This document shows, piece by piece, positions 37,769 through 46,604 of a DNA stretch of 64,000 nt. Each line of letters opens with the position of its first letter. Position 1 is the stretch's first letter. The position numbers and the translations under genes are program-made. The notes under the pieces are model-generated. The model was given only the letters and a program-made list of their open reading frames with translations, ran no database searches and was not told the origin of the DNA. The DNA comes from JBOCEF01 sp050586345 (GTDB lineage: Bacteria; Pseudomonadota; Alphaproteobacteria; Rhodobacterales; Rhodobacteraceae). The DNA lies in the NCBI RefSeq assembly GCF_050586345.1, contig NZ_JBOCEF010000015.1, forward strand, positions 1 to 64,000, given 5' to 3'.

Positions 37769-38270
37769 GGTGCTCTCTCCGCTGTCGTTGGTCCCGGGCG
37801 CACGGCGTTCGGCCGCGCCCCCGCCCGGACGGTCTTCGCCGTCTCGAACCGGGGGGCCGGGTCTGTTGGAAGACTGCAACGGCATTCCGCAGGCGGCAAG
37901 CGGCGAACCCGCGTTTCATTCAGGCGACGTAGCGTAAGGAGGGGGCGGCGCGCTCGAAATCGGGGGGCGGCGCCCGCGTTTTCGGCGCCTTTGCAGGGGT
38001 TTCGCCCAGAGTTCGGGCGCCCCGGGCCGCCCTGCGGGTTTCCGCTCGCGAAAATGTGACCGATTGGTAAAACCCGGACCCGCGCCGCGCGCCCGTCCTC
38101 GCCGGGCGGCGGCGCGCCTGCGGGGCGCCTCATCGCCCCGGGCGGTCGACGCCCCCGCCCCTTGCGCCCGAGGGTTGATGCGGCCCGCGCGCCGGCAGGG
38201 GGCGCGGGCCGGGGGCCGCCCGCGCAGCGCCGTCGGCCGGTCTCGCGCGCCAGCGCCGGCCGGGCGCCGC
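37769..38270. other. Upstream region of the ABC operon
   Basis: About 500 bases with the presumed ABC-operon promoter (37790-37950 is the less GC-rich part) and no credible gene. Confidence 0.5.
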
Positions 38271-38279
38271 CGGGGCGAA

Positions 38280-38880
38280 AGCCGCGGTCGGCGCTGCGCC
38301 GCTTCGCCGCCGCGCAGCCGAACGACGCGCGGTCTGCCGCTGCGTAGCCGCCGCCGCCCGGGCGGCCCCGCGGAAAAGAACCTGTCGGAGCTGCGCCCCA
38401 CCGTCGCCCAATGCGCAACCGAAGGGAGCGCGGTGCGCCACCGTCGCGTATCGGAGCCGCCCGGGCTGCCCCAAGGCCAAAGCGCCAGTCAGCGCCGCCC
38501 CCCTCTACTGCGCCATGCGCAGAAGAAGGACGCACGGTTCACCGGCCTCGCGTATCGGCGTCGCCCGGACGGCCCTCGGGCGAAATCTCCGGTCGGAGCG
38601 GCGCCGCTCCGCCGCCCGCAGCGCCGCCGAACGAAGCGCCGTCCGTCATCGCCTCTCATCGAGGTCGCCCGGCGGCCCCAAGGCCAAAGCCCCGGCCAGC
38701 GCTCCGCCCTGCCTCCGCCCCACGCGCAACCGAAGGAACCGCGGTTCGCCGGCGTCACGTATTCAGCGTCGCCCGGACGGCCCCGGGACGATAGCACCGG
38801 TCAGCGCTGCGCCCCGCCCCCGCCCGTCGCGCAGCCCAACGAAGCGCGGTCCAGCCACGCGCACCACAGCGACACCGGGC
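38280..38880. repeat. Degenerate tandem array of about 104-bp units
   Basis: Six diverged head-to-tail units. Three independent landmarks recur with the same period. GCCCGG starts at 38356, 38459, 38563, 38667 and 38771 (spacings 103, 104, 104, 104). GTC[GA]G starts at 38287, 38384, 38488, 38592, 38695 (as GCC) and 38800. GCGC of the GCGCARCCGAAGGA block is at 38312, 38413, 38517, 38621, 38724 and 38829. The period is not divisible by three, so successive units sit in different reading frames, arguing against one repeat protein. No gene is seen from 37769 to 39235. Confidence 0.85.
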
Positions 38881-38889
38881 CCACCGCCC

Positions 38890-38955
38890 CCCCGCCAGAC
38901 GACGCCAGGCCCACCGACGCCCAGCCAGACGACGCCCGGTCAGACGACACTTGTC
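38890..38955. repeat. Short CAGACGACGCC repeats
   Basis: Copies of CAGACGACGCC or CAGACGACACT and intervening GGCCCACCGACGCC follow the 104-bp array. They look like a separate short degenerate tandem array. Confidence 0.6.
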
Positions 38956-39000
38956 CGAACGCTGAGCACCCCGGGGATGCGCGGCCGCCTGAGATGCGGC

Positions 39001-39042
39001 GAAACGAAAAGGCCCGCACGCGCCAGAAGACGCGTGCGGGCC
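39001..39042 (-). terminator. Terminator downstream of ctrA
   Basis: A perfect 12-bp stem GGCCCGCACGCG / CGCGTGCGGGCC with an 8-base loop. Read on the minus strand it is followed by TTTTCGTTTC. It lies about 195 bases beyond the ctrA stop. Another GC hairpin with a CGAA loop (39184-39205) lies closer to the gene. Confidence 0.82.
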
Positions 39043-39235
39043 ATATGCGGCAGGCGGCCTGCAGGCTCGCCCGCAGGTCGATGTCGGCTCCACGCGCGGT
39101 TCTGCACGCGGCGCCGCCCGTAAGGGCCGCCGGAGCGCGAGACGTTCACCCTCGCGCGTGCGTGGGGGTCGGCGACCCCGGCCCGCCGGGCCCGAAGGCC
39201 CGGCGCGGCGGATGCGCCCCGGTAAGGCGCGGACC

Positions 39236-39943
39236 TCAGGCGCGGATCTTCACCGGCGCTTCTTCCGGCGCGGGATCGCGCAGCACGTAGCCGCGGCCCC
39301 AGACCGTCTCGATGTAGTTCTCTCCGCCCGTCGCCTGGCTCAGCTTCTTGCGCAACTTGCAGATGAACACGTCGATGATCTTCAGCTCCGGCTCGTCCAT
39401 GCCGCCGTAGAGATGGTTCAGGAACATCTCCTTGGTCAGCGTGGTGCCCTTGCGCAGGCTCAGGAGCTCCAGCATCTGGTACTCCTTGCCCGTCAGGTGA
39501 ACCGGCTTGCCCTCGACATCCACCGTCTTGGCGTCGAGGTTCACCTTCACCTTGCCGGTGGAGATCACCGACTGGGCGTGCCCCTTCGACCGGCGCACGA
39601 TGGCGTGGATTCGCGCCACCAGCTCCTCCCGGTTGAAGGGCTTCGTGAGGTAGTCGTCCGCGCCGAACCCGAAGCCCTTGATCTTGCTCTCGGTTTCTCC
39701 GTCGCCGGACAGGATCAGGATCGGCGTCTCGATCTTGGCCAGCCGCAGCTTCTTCAGCACGTCGTAGCCCGTGATGTCGGGCAGGTTGAGATCCAGCAGG
39801 ATCAGGTCGTAGTCGTAGAGCTTGGCGAGGTCGATCCCCTCCTCCCCCAAATCCGTCGAGTAGACGTTGAGGTTGGCGTTGCGCAGCATCAGCTCGATGC
39901 TCTGCGCGGTCGCGGGATCATCCTCGATCAGCAGGACTCGCAT
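39236..39943 (-). CDS. ctrA: Cell-cycle response regulator CtrA
   Basis: A 235-aa OmpR-class response regulator, nearly the whole sequence recognisable as CtrA. The receiver domain has the acidic pair E7/D8/D9, phospho-acceptor D51 (ILLDLNLPD) and the TKPFNREE switch lysine. The C-terminal winged helix (about 125-225) contains LTGKEYQMLELLSLRKG and the GRGYVLRDP end. CtrA controls division, motility and gene-transfer-agent genes in Rhodobacterales and binds TTAA half-site pairs. sciP lies 94 bases upstream on the same strand. The leader has TTAA and GTTAC words but no exact TTAA-N7-TTAA. Confidence 0.98.
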   Translation of the reverse strand: MRVLLIEDDPATAQSIELMLRNANLNVYSTDLGEEGIDLAKLYDYDLILLDLNLPDITGYDVLKKLRLAKIETPILILSGDGETESKIKGFGFGADDYLTKPFNREELVARIHAIVRRSKGHAQSVISTGKVKVNLDAKTVDVEGKPVHLTGKEYQMLELLSLRKGTTLTKEMFLNHLYGGMDEPELKIIDVFICKLRKKLSQATGGENYIETVWGRGYVLRDPAPEEAPVKIRA

Positions 39944-40037
39944 GGCACGGCTCCGTCAGGGTGAACGTCAGGTTCGTCACACTGGTTGATAAACCTCAAT
40001 GAACCGTTACCACCTTAACGGGCCCTGTCAGGAAAAT

Positions 40038-40322
40038 TCAACTCTTGGTTGAACGATATCTCTGGAGCGCGGTCGTGCGCAGCGCGTTGACCCCGTGCTG
40101 GGCCGTCGCCTGGCACCAGCTGTCCAGCTCTTCCTCGCTCAGGTCCCAGCGCGCGCAGGCTTCCTCGGGGGACAGCATCCCGCCGGTCACCGCCGCCACC
40201 ACCGCCGCCTTGCGCCGGGCCACCCAGCGGCGCGTGTTCGGGCTCGGCAGATCCTCACGGGTCAGAAGCGCCCCGTCCGGCCCGACGACCTTGTCGGGAC
40301 GGCTTTCCTGTTCTCTCATCAT
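40038..40322 (-). CDS. sciP: CtrA inhibitor SciP (DUF1153)
   Basis: A 94-aa helix-turn-helix protein of the DUF1153/SciP family. It has the family core GPDGALLTREDLPSPNTRRW followed by RRKAAVVAAVTGGMLSPEEAC and DLSEEELDSW. In Caulobacter SciP binds CtrA and blocks activation of CtrA targets. Length matches. The ATG at 40322 follows GAGGGG by 6 bases; the next codon is also ATG. It sits directly upstream of ctrA on the same strand, so the activator and its antagonist may be coregulated. Confidence 0.95.
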   Translation of the reverse strand: MMREQESRPDKVVGPDGALLTREDLPSPNTRRWVARRKAAVVAAVTGGMLSPEEACARWDLSEEELDSWCQATAQHGVNALRTTALQRYRSTKS

Positions 40323-40459
40323 GGCAGACCCCTCGTCCGCTAATTGCACTCACCACCGCCGCGAAGGGTATGGGACGGTGTTTAAAGGCTGGTGAAGGAC
40401 GCGCCCGACCCTTGCCCGCGCCCCCCGCGCCCGTTATGTGCGCCGAGAAAGGAGCCGCC

Positions 40460-41596
40460 ATGCCCGCCCCGCTCAACTCCCTCGGACTGCCCAAGCCCCC
40501 CGCCGAGACGCGCGTCGTCGCCGCCATGTCCGGCGGCGTGGACAGCTCGGTCGTGGCCGCGATGCTGGCCGAGGAGGGCTACGACGTGGTCGGCGTGACG
40601 CTCCAGCTCTATGACCACGGCGCGGCGCTGGCCAAGAAGGGCGCCTGCTGCGCGGGGCTCGACATCCGCGACGCGCGCCGGGTGGCCGAGACCAAGGGCT
40701 TCCCGCATTACGTGCTGGATTATGAGAACATCTTCCGCGAGGCGGTGATCGAGGAATTCGCCGACGCCTATCTCGCCGGCGCCACCCCGATTCCCTGCAT
40801 CCGCTGCAACGAGCGGGTGAAGTTCAAGGACCTGCTGCAGACAGCGAAGGAGCTGGGGGCCGACTGCATGGCCACCGGCCACTACATCCGCCGCGTCGAC
40901 GGGCCGAACGGGCCCGAGCTGCACCGCGCCGCCGACCCGGACCGGGACCAGAGCTATTTCCTGTTCTCGACCACCCGCGAACAGCTGGCCGCGCTGCGCT
41001 TCCCGCTGGGGGATCTCGTGAGCAAGGCCGAGACGCGGGAACTGGCCCGCCGCCATGGCCTCTCGGTCGCGGACAAGCCCGACAGCCAGGACATCTGCTT
41101 CGTGCCGCAGGGCAAGTACACCGACGTGATCGAGAAGCTGCGCCCGGGCGCGGCGGAGCCGGGGGAGATCGTCCATCTCGACGGAACGGTCCTCGGGACG
41201 CATCGCGGCGTCATCCACTACACCATCGGCCAGCGCCGCGGCCTCGGCATCAGCAGCGCCGCGCCGCTCTATGTCGTGCGGCTCGACGCGGACGCCCGCC
41301 AGGTCGTGGTCGGCCCGAAGGAGGCGCTGGGCACGAAGCGGATCGGCATCGGCGAGGTCAACTGGCTCGGCGACGGCGATTTCCAGGACGCGCCCGAGGG
41401 GGGGTGGGAGATGCGGGTGAAGGTCCGCTCCACCCGCCCGCCGGCGCCGGCGATGGTCCGCCCCACCGGGCCGACGACCGCCGAGGTGGAGCTGATCGGC
41501 GTGGAAGAGGGCGTGGCCCCCGGCCAGGCCTGCGTCTTCTACGCGCCCGAGGGATCCCGCGTGTTCGGCGGCGGCTGGATCAAGACCCGGGCGTAA
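40460..41596 (+). CDS. mnmA: tRNA-specific 2-thiouridylase
   Basis: A 378-aa enzyme that thiolates U34 of tRNAs for Lys, Glu and Gln, using ATP and sulfur relayed from IscS. It has the PP-loop SGGVDSSV (about 25-32), the nucleophile/persulfide cysteines in PCIRCNE and SQDICFVPQG, ATGHY and DQSYFLF, all family motifs. The start at 40460 is backed by GAAAGGAG just upstream; an ATG at 40436 in frame is less likely. Divergent from sciP. Confidence 0.97.
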   Translation: MPAPLNSLGLPKPPAETRVVAAMSGGVDSSVVAAMLAEEGYDVVGVTLQLYDHGAALAKKGACCAGLDIRDARRVAETKGFPHYVLDYENIFREAVIEEFADAYLAGATPIPCIRCNERVKFKDLLQTAKELGADCMATGHYIRRVDGPNGPELHRAADPDRDQSYFLFSTTREQLAALRFPLGDLVSKAETRELARRHGLSVADKPDSQDICFVPQGKYTDVIEKLRPGAAEPGEIVHLDGTVLGTHRGVIHYTIGQRRGLGISSAAPLYVVRLDADARQVVVGPKEALGTKRIGIGEVNWLGDGDFQDAPEGGWEMRVKVRSTRPPAPAMVRPTGPTTAEVELIGVEEGVAPGQACVFYAPEGSRVFGGGWIKTRA

Positions 41597-41612
41597 ACCC
41601 GCCCCGGCCCGC

Positions 41613-42221
41613 TCACCACATGGTCTGCGCCGCCCGCGCCGCCCAGCTCCCGTCATAGCTCTCGGCGTCGAAGCCCGCCTTCAGCTCGCGCAGCGCCTCG
41701 CCCGGGGTGGGCAGTCCGTCCGCCGCCGACTGCGCGGCCGCGTCCCACAGGCCCGCGCGGATGATGGCGCGGGCGCACTGGAAATAGATCGCCTCCACCT
41801 CCACCACGATCACCGTGCGCGGCGGCTTGCCCTCCACCGCGAAGCCGTCCCGCAGGCCCTCGTCATCGGTGATCCAGGCCCGCCCGTTGACCCGCAGCGC
41901 GTTGCCATGGCCGGGGACGAGGAACATCAGCCCGACCCGGGGATCGCGGATGATGTTGCGCAGCGAATCGATGCGGTCATTGCCGCGCCGGTCGGGGATC
42001 AGCAGCGTCGAGGGCCCCGCCACCCGCGCCGCCGCCCCCCGGTCGCCGCGGGGCGAGCAGTCCAGCCCCTCCGGCCCCGCGGTGGCGAGGGCGAAGAAGG
42101 GCGCGGCCTCGATGATCTTCCGGTAGGCCGGGGTGAAGACGGCGGCCTCCTTCACCAGCGACGCCTCGCCGGGGGTTCCATAGAGGGCGTGGAGATCGTC
42201 CAGGGTCTCGATGCGGCGCAT
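41613..42221 (-). CDS. FMN-dependent PPOX-type flavoprotein (MSMEG_1061-like)
   Basis: A 202-aa split-barrel flavoprotein of the pyridoxamine-phosphate-oxidase superfamily. It has ATAGPEGLDCSPRGDR near the N-terminus, LLIPDRRGNDRIDSLRNI and VGLMFLVPGHGNALRVNGRA, all typical of the MSMEG_1061 subgroup. These enzymes bind FMN or F420 and reduce or oxidise small molecules; no substrate is known for this group. Convergent with mnmA, 16 bases apart. Confidence 0.85.
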   Translation of the reverse strand: MRRIETLDDLHALYGTPGEASLVKEAAVFTPAYRKIIEAAPFFALATAGPEGLDCSPRGDRGAAARVAGPSTLLIPDRRGNDRIDSLRNIIRDPRVGLMFLVPGHGNALRVNGRAWITDDEGLRDGFAVEGKPPRTVIVVEVEAIYFQCARAIIRAGLWDAAAQSAADGLPTPGEALRELKAGFDAESYDGSWAARAAQTMW

Positions 42222-42265
42222 GGGGGCCTCCTGCGGCGGGGGAAGAGAGGGGGCGCGGAAACGCG

Positions 42266-42300
42266 AACGCCCGCCCCGACGGCCGGTCGGGGCGGGCGTT
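42266..42300 (-). terminator. Terminator after NDUFS4-like gene
   Basis: A perfect 15-bp stem AACGCCCGCCCCGAC / GTCGGGGCGGGCGTT with a 5-base loop. On the minus strand it lies 22 bases beyond the stop at 42323. The T-tail is weak. Confidence 0.75.
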
Positions 42301-42322
42301 GATCGGCCGTCGGGCGGGACCC

Positions 42323-42634
42323 TCAGTGGGTCCAGGCGCCGCGCCGCTCGGTCGCGAAGTTCGCGCCATAGCCCTTGGCGCGGATGTTGTGCTTGCGCTC
42401 CTTCGGCTCATAGGCCTGGAAGGGGATGCCGTGGCGGCGGGCGTAATCCTCGGCCGCCTCGCGCGAGTCGAAGGTCAGCTTCACCTGGCCGCGCATGTCG
42501 CCCGAGCCCGTCCAGCCCATCAGCGGGTCGATCGCCTTGGCCTGTTCGGGCGCGTATTCCAGCACCCACTGGTGGGTCTTGGCCGTGCCGGACTGCATGG
42601 CGGTCTTGGCGGGACGGTAGATGCGGGCGAACAT
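42323..42634 (-). CDS. NADH dehydrogenase accessory subunit, NDUFS4-like (ETC complex I)
   Basis: A 103-aa protein of the ETC_C1_NDUFS4 family. It starts MFARIYRPAKTAMQSG and has the conserved WVLEYAP, MGWTGSGDM, LTFDSREAAEDYARRHGI and the KERKHNIRAKGYGANF block. In mitochondria and alphaproteobacteria this subunit stabilises the NADH-binding arm of complex I on the cytoplasmic side. Length is complete. It is monocistronic, ended by a hairpin. Confidence 0.95.
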   Translation of the reverse strand: MFARIYRPAKTAMQSGTAKTHQWVLEYAPEQAKAIDPLMGWTGSGDMRGQVKLTFDSREAAEDYARRHGIPFQAYEPKERKHNIRAKGYGANFATERRGAWTH

Positions 42635-42740
42635 GGGCTGGCGCTCCTCGGCTGGAACTGTTTGGCCACGGTATGCACCGGGGCGCCGCGCCGCGCAAGC
42701 GCAGGCGGCGCCGCATGGGGACGCGGGGGGAAGAGCGGGC

Positions 42741-43277
42741 ATGGAAACGAAGATCACGCTGCGCGAGGTCCGGGACCCGGTGCGCGAGATCCCGGACCCG
42801 GACGCCCCGCGCAGGCTGCGGGCCTGCCTGCTGTGCTGGCGGCTCTGCTGGGCGGGGCTCGCGGCGGTGTTCCTCTCGGCCGTCGCGGCCGGGGTCGGCG
42901 GGGGCGTCCCCGTTTCGCTGGAGCTGACGGGCGGCGTCTGCATGTTGTCCCAGGGGGGCGGTCTTCACGGCGCGCACGAGGTGTCCTGCACCCTGCGCGC
43001 CGCCATGTTCGCAGCCCTGGCGACCTTCGCCCTGGGCTTCCTCGCCCTCGCGGTCGGCGTCCTCGTGTGGAGGTCCGGGCCCTGCGCCGAGGCGCACGCG
43101 GCGCTGGCCGCCGCCTCGGTGGCGCGCACGAAGGCCCGGGCGGCGCGGGCGCGGGCGCGGGCCGAGGCGGCGCGGGAGGCGCGGGCGGCCCGCAACGCCG
43201 AAGCCGCGGCGGCCGGGGCCGAGGCCCGCGCGCACAGGAAAGCGGCGCGCAGGGCCGCGCAGGGGAAAGGGGACTGA
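42741..43277 (+). CDS. Small two-span membrane protein with Ala/Arg-rich helical tail (paralogue A)
   Basis: A 178-aa protein of no recognised family. A short acidic/basic N-terminus is followed by two membrane spans (about 32-52 and 90-110) with a small cysteine-containing loop between. The C-terminal 60 residues, almost only Ala, Arg, Lys and Glu, are predicted as one long helix ending AHRKAARRAAQGKGD. It is clearly related to the next gene in layout and tail (shared EARAxRKAAR). The two are 4 bases apart and surely cotranscribed. The basic tail could bind nucleic acid or lipid head groups; that is inference. Confidence 0.65.
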   Translation: METKITLREVRDPVREIPDPDAPRRLRACLLCWRLCWAGLAAVFLSAVAAGVGGGVPVSLELTGGVCMLSQGGGLHGAHEVSCTLRAAMFAALATFALGFLALAVGVLVWRSGPCAEAHAALAAASVARTKARAARARARAEAAREARAARNAEAAAAGAEARAHRKAARRAAQGKGD

Positions 43278-43281
43278 GACG

Positions 43282-43866
43282 ATGCGCGCGCCCGACCTGA
43301 ACGCCCCCGGCCCGAGCGCCCCCGACCCGAACGCCCCCGCCGCCGCGCGCGACGAGGACGCCCCGGACCCCAACGCCCCGCGGCGCGCCCGGTTCTGCCG
43401 GTTCTGCTTCCGCGTCGGGGCGACGGGCATGGGCGCGATGATGGCGGCCGCGTTCCTCTTCACCGCCATCGCCGTCCTCTGGCCCGCGGGCGGGGCGGCG
43501 CCCTGCACCATCCCCCTCTGGCTGCCCCTGCAGATCGACGTCGCCTGCGCCGTGGAAACGCCGCTGCTGCTGATCTCCGGGCTGGGCCTGCTGCTCGGCC
43601 TGCCGGTGATGGTCGGCATGGCGTTCTGGTCCCTGCCCCTGTGCGCCGAGGCAAGGGACGCGCAGCTGAAGGACCAGCTGCGCCGCGAGGCCCCGATGCG
43701 CGCCGCGGCGAAGGCGGCGCGCGCGGCGCGGCGCCGGAAGGTCGACGCGCAGGCCGAGGCCCGGCGCGCGGCGCGCACGGCCCGCAAGGCCGAAGCCGCG
43801 GCGGCCGAGGCCGAGGCCCGCGCGGCCCGCAAGGCCGCCCGCAAGGCGGCGCGCGACGGGGGCTGA
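43282..43866 (+). CDS. Small two-span membrane protein with Ala/Arg-rich helical tail (paralogue B)
   Basis: A 194-aa partner of the preceding gene. The N-terminus carries short repeats of DPNAP / DLNAP, then RFCRFCFRVG, two membrane spans (about 50-70 and 95-117) with a loop containing CTIPLWLP, and a charged Ala/Arg/Lys helix from about 120 to the end (AARKAARKAARDGG). Like its paralogue it has a pair of cysteines in the loop between spans. Function unknown. An imperfect hairpin (43953-43989) follows. Confidence 0.65.
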   Translation: MRAPDLNAPGPSAPDPNAPAAARDEDAPDPNAPRRARFCRFCFRVGATGMGAMMAAAFLFTAIAVLWPAGGAAPCTIPLWLPLQIDVACAVETPLLLISGLGLLLGLPVMVGMAFWSLPLCAEARDAQLKDQLRREAPMRAAAKAARAARRRKVDAQAEARRAARTARKAEAAAAEAEARAARKAARKAARDGG

Positions 43867-44390
43867 GCCGCCCCGCCCCGCCCGTCCTCGCCCGTCCCCG
43901 CCCGACCCCGCTCGTCCTCGCCCGCCCCCGCCCAGCCCGGCCCCAAAACGAAACGCGCCGGTTCGGGGGGTGAGGCCGAACCGACGCGCGGGTTTGAGTG
44001 ATGTTCGAAAGGAGGCCGCCGACCGCGCGCTGGGAGCGAGGGGTGGGGTGGGTGGTGCTGGCGCAGGGCCGGCGGCTGCTCCGGCGGCGCCCATGTCCTC
44101 AGAACGTGGGGGTAGGGGCGCCGGCGAAGCCTCAGACCGCGTACGATCATGACTCCCTTCAGTTGCTGTCCCCGACCCGACCCTGGCGTGCGAACCCTGA
44201 TCGGCCCGGCGACAAGGTCAACATCGTGCAAACAGGTTGCCGGAACGTTAACATGAACGGGACGCCCAGCATTCTGCGCAAGTTTTTCGAAGCTTCGCGG
44301 ACCCTCCTGACACCCCCTGTCGGCAACGTCCCGCGGCGTGGTTGAATCCCGCCCGCAAAGGCGCACATTGCGCTTCCGGAGGCCCTCGCG
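43867..44390. other. Spacer before uvrB with terminator-like hairpin
   Basis: About 520 bases. An imperfect hairpin GCGCCGGTTCGG / CCGAACCGACGC (43955-43986), followed by GGGTTTG, probably ends the paralogue pair transcript. From 44140 the DNA becomes less GC-rich and includes GTTAAC; this is the likely uvrB promoter. A frame opening at 43998 has no similarity and is not called. Confidence 0.55.
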
Positions 44391-46604
44391 ATGTACAACA
44401 ACCGACCCGACCACATGCCCGACCTGCCCTACGACGCGCCCCAGGCCGGGAACGCGCGCGCGGCCAAGGCCAAGCTCGAAGGCGGCGTGCGCCTCGAGAT
44501 GGTGACGGAGTTCGAGCCCGCCGGCGACCAGCCCACCGCGATCCGCGAGCTGGTCGAGGGCCTCGGCGGCGGCGAGCATGACCAGGTCCTCCTCGGCGCC
44601 ACCGGCACCGGCAAGACCTTCACCATGGCCAAGGTGATCGAGGAAACCCAGCGCCCGGCGATCATCCTCGCGCCCAACAAGACCCTCGCCGCGCAGCTCT
44701 ATGGCGAGTTCAAAAAGTTCTTCCCCAACAACGCGGTGGAGTATTTCGTCTCCTACTACGACTATTACCAGCCCGAGGCCTACGTCCCCCGCACCGATAC
44801 GTTCATCGAGAAGGAGTCGCAGATCAACGAGCAGATCGACCGGATGCGCCACTCGGCCACCCGGGCGCTGCTGGAGCGCGACGACGTCATCATCGTCGCC
44901 TCCGTGTCCTGCATCTACGGCATCGGCTCGGTCGAAACCTACACCGCGATGACCCAGGACCTGGTCGCGGGCAATGAATACGACCAGCGCGAGGTGATGC
45001 GCGAGCTGACGGCCCAGCAATACAAGCGCAACGACGCCGCCTTCCAGCGCGGCGCCTTCCGGGTGCGCGGCGACTCGCTCGAAATCTGGCCCGCCCACCT
45101 CGAGGACCGCGCCTGGCGCCTGTCGTTCTTCGGAGAAGAGCTGGAGACGATCCAGGAATTCGACCCCCTGACCGGCGAGAAGACGGGGAGCCTCGAGAAG
45201 GTCCGCATCTACGCCAACTCCCACTACGTCACCCCCCGCCCGACGATCCAGCAGGCCATCAAGGGCATCAAGGAAGAGCTCGCCGTCCGCCTCAAGCAGC
45301 TCGAGGGCGAGGGCAAGCTGCTCGAGGCCCAGCGCCTCGAACAGCGCACCAAGTTCGACCTCGAGATGCTCGAGGCCACCGGCGTGTGCAACGGCATCGA
45401 GAACTACTCGCGCTACCTCACCGGCCGCGCGCCCGGGGAGCCGCCGCCCACCCTGTTCGAATACATCCCCGACAACGCCATCGTCTTCGCCGACGAATCC
45501 CACGTCTCGGTCCCGCAGATCGGCGCCATGTACAAGGGCGACTTCCGGCGCAAGATGACGCTGGCCGAGCACGGCTTCCGCCTGCCGTCCTGCATGGACA
45601 ACCGCCCGCTGAAGTTCGAGGAATGGGACGCGATGCGCCCCGACAGCGTCTTCGTCTCCGCCACCCCCGCGGCGTGGGAGATGGAGCGCGCCGGCGGCGT
45701 CTTCGCCGAACAGGTGATCCGCCCCACCGGCCTGATCGACCCGCAGGTCGAAATCCGCCCCGTGGAAGTCCAGGTGGACGACCTGATCGACGAGGTCCGG
45801 CAGGTGGCGGCGAAGGGCGGCCGCGTGCTCTGCACCGTGCTGACCAAGCGGATGGCCGAGGACCTGACCGAGCACATGCACGAACAGGGCATCCGCGTGC
45901 GCTACATGCATTCGGACATCGACACGATCGAGCGGATCGAGATCATCCGCGACCTGCGCCTCGGCGCCTTCGACGTGCTGATCGGCATCAACCTGCTGCG
46001 CGAGGGGCTCGACATCCCCGAATGCTCGCTGGTCGCCATCCTGGATGCGGACAAGGAAGGCTTCCTGCGCTCCGAAACCTCGCTGATCCAGACCATCGGC
46101 CGCGCCGCGCGCAACGTGGACGGGCGGGTGATCATGTATGCCGACCGCGTCACCGGCTCGATGGAACGCGCGATCGGAGAGACCGAGCGGCGGCGCGAGA
46201 AGCAGATGGCCTATAACGAGGCCCACGGCATCACCCCCCAGACCGTGCGCAAGAACATCGAGGACGTGCTGGAAGGCACCTGGGACGGCGACACCGACAT
46301 GTCCCGCGTCACCGCGAATGTCGGCAAGGGCCCCAAGCCGGGCGCCAACCTCGCCGCGCATCTCGAGGGGCTGAAGAAGGACATGATCAAGGCGGCCGAG
46401 AACCTGGAGTTCGAGGAAGCCGCCCGCCTGCGCGACGAGATCAAGCGCCTCGAGGCCGTGGAGCTGGCGGTGGCCGACGATCCGCTCGCCCGCCAGGCCG
46501 CGGTCGAGGCGGCGCAGGAGGAGGCGGTGAAGACCCGCGGCCGCTCCACCGCCGGGCGGCCCGGCCAGCGCGGCGGGGTCAAGCGCAAGGGCCGCGGGCG
46601 CTGA
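44391..46604 (+). CDS. uvrB: Excinuclease ABC subunit B
   Basis: A 737-aa damage-recognition helicase of nucleotide excision repair. It receives lesions from UvrA and recruits UvrC. Walker A is GATGTGKT (about 69-76). The beta-hairpin region YYDYYQPEAYVP is intact. DESH box (FADESHVSVPQ), motif V GLDIPECSLV, motif VI QTIGRAARN and the C-terminal UVR domain (LKKDMIKAAENLEFEEAARL) follow. A basic tail of about 35 residues ends RGGVKRKGRGR. Length is normal. Confidence 0.98.
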   Translation: MYNNRPDHMPDLPYDAPQAGNARAAKAKLEGGVRLEMVTEFEPAGDQPTAIRELVEGLGGGEHDQVLLGATGTGKTFTMAKVIEETQRPAIILAPNKTLAAQLYGEFKKFFPNNAVEYFVSYYDYYQPEAYVPRTDTFIEKESQINEQIDRMRHSATRALLERDDVIIVASVSCIYGIGSVETYTAMTQDLVAGNEYDQREVMRELTAQQYKRNDAAFQRGAFRVRGDSLEIWPAHLEDRAWRLSFFGEELETIQEFDPLTGEKTGSLEKVRIYANSHYVTPRPTIQQAIKGIKEELAVRLKQLEGEGKLLEAQRLEQRTKFDLEMLEATGVCNGIENYSRYLTGRAPGEPPPTLFEYIPDNAIVFADESHVSVPQIGAMYKGDFRRKMTLAEHGFRLPSCMDNRPLKFEEWDAMRPDSVFVSATPAAWEMERAGGVFAEQVIRPTGLIDPQVEIRPVEVQVDDLIDEVRQVAAKGGRVLCTVLTKRMAEDLTEHMHEQGIRVRYMHSDIDTIERIEIIRDLRLGAFDVLIGINLLREGLDIPECSLVAILDADKEGFLRSETSLIQTIGRAARNVDGRVIMYADRVTGSMERAIGETERRREKQMAYNEAHGITPQTVRKNIEDVLEGTWDGDTDMSRVTANVGKGPKPGANLAAHLEGLKKDMIKAAENLEFEEAARLRDEIKRLEAVELAVADDPLARQAAVEAAQEEAVKTRGRSTAGRPGQRGGVKRKGRGR

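Noticed and set aside
38280..38880. CRISPR array
   Set aside because: Whole 104-bp units are degenerate copies; there are no short identical repeats with unique spacers and no cas genes.
38064..39290. 400-codon open frame over the 104-bp array
   Set aside because: The repeat period is not a multiple of 3, the composition is Arg/Pro/Ala noise, and no start signal or domain is seen.
39944..40037. CtrA autoregulatory box upstream of ctrA
   Set aside because: TTAA and GTTAC words occur but no TTAA-N7-TTAA arrangement, so no site is called.
44251..44270. SOS box upstream of uvrB (GAAC-GTTAACAT-GAAC)
   Set aside because: The spacer is 8 bases, not the 7 required by the alphaproteobacterial LexA direct repeat; left as a near miss.
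43998..44345. 115-codon frame before uvrB
   Set aside because: No domain, spans a terminator-like hairpin and the presumed uvrB promoter, and its codon pattern differs from neighbours.
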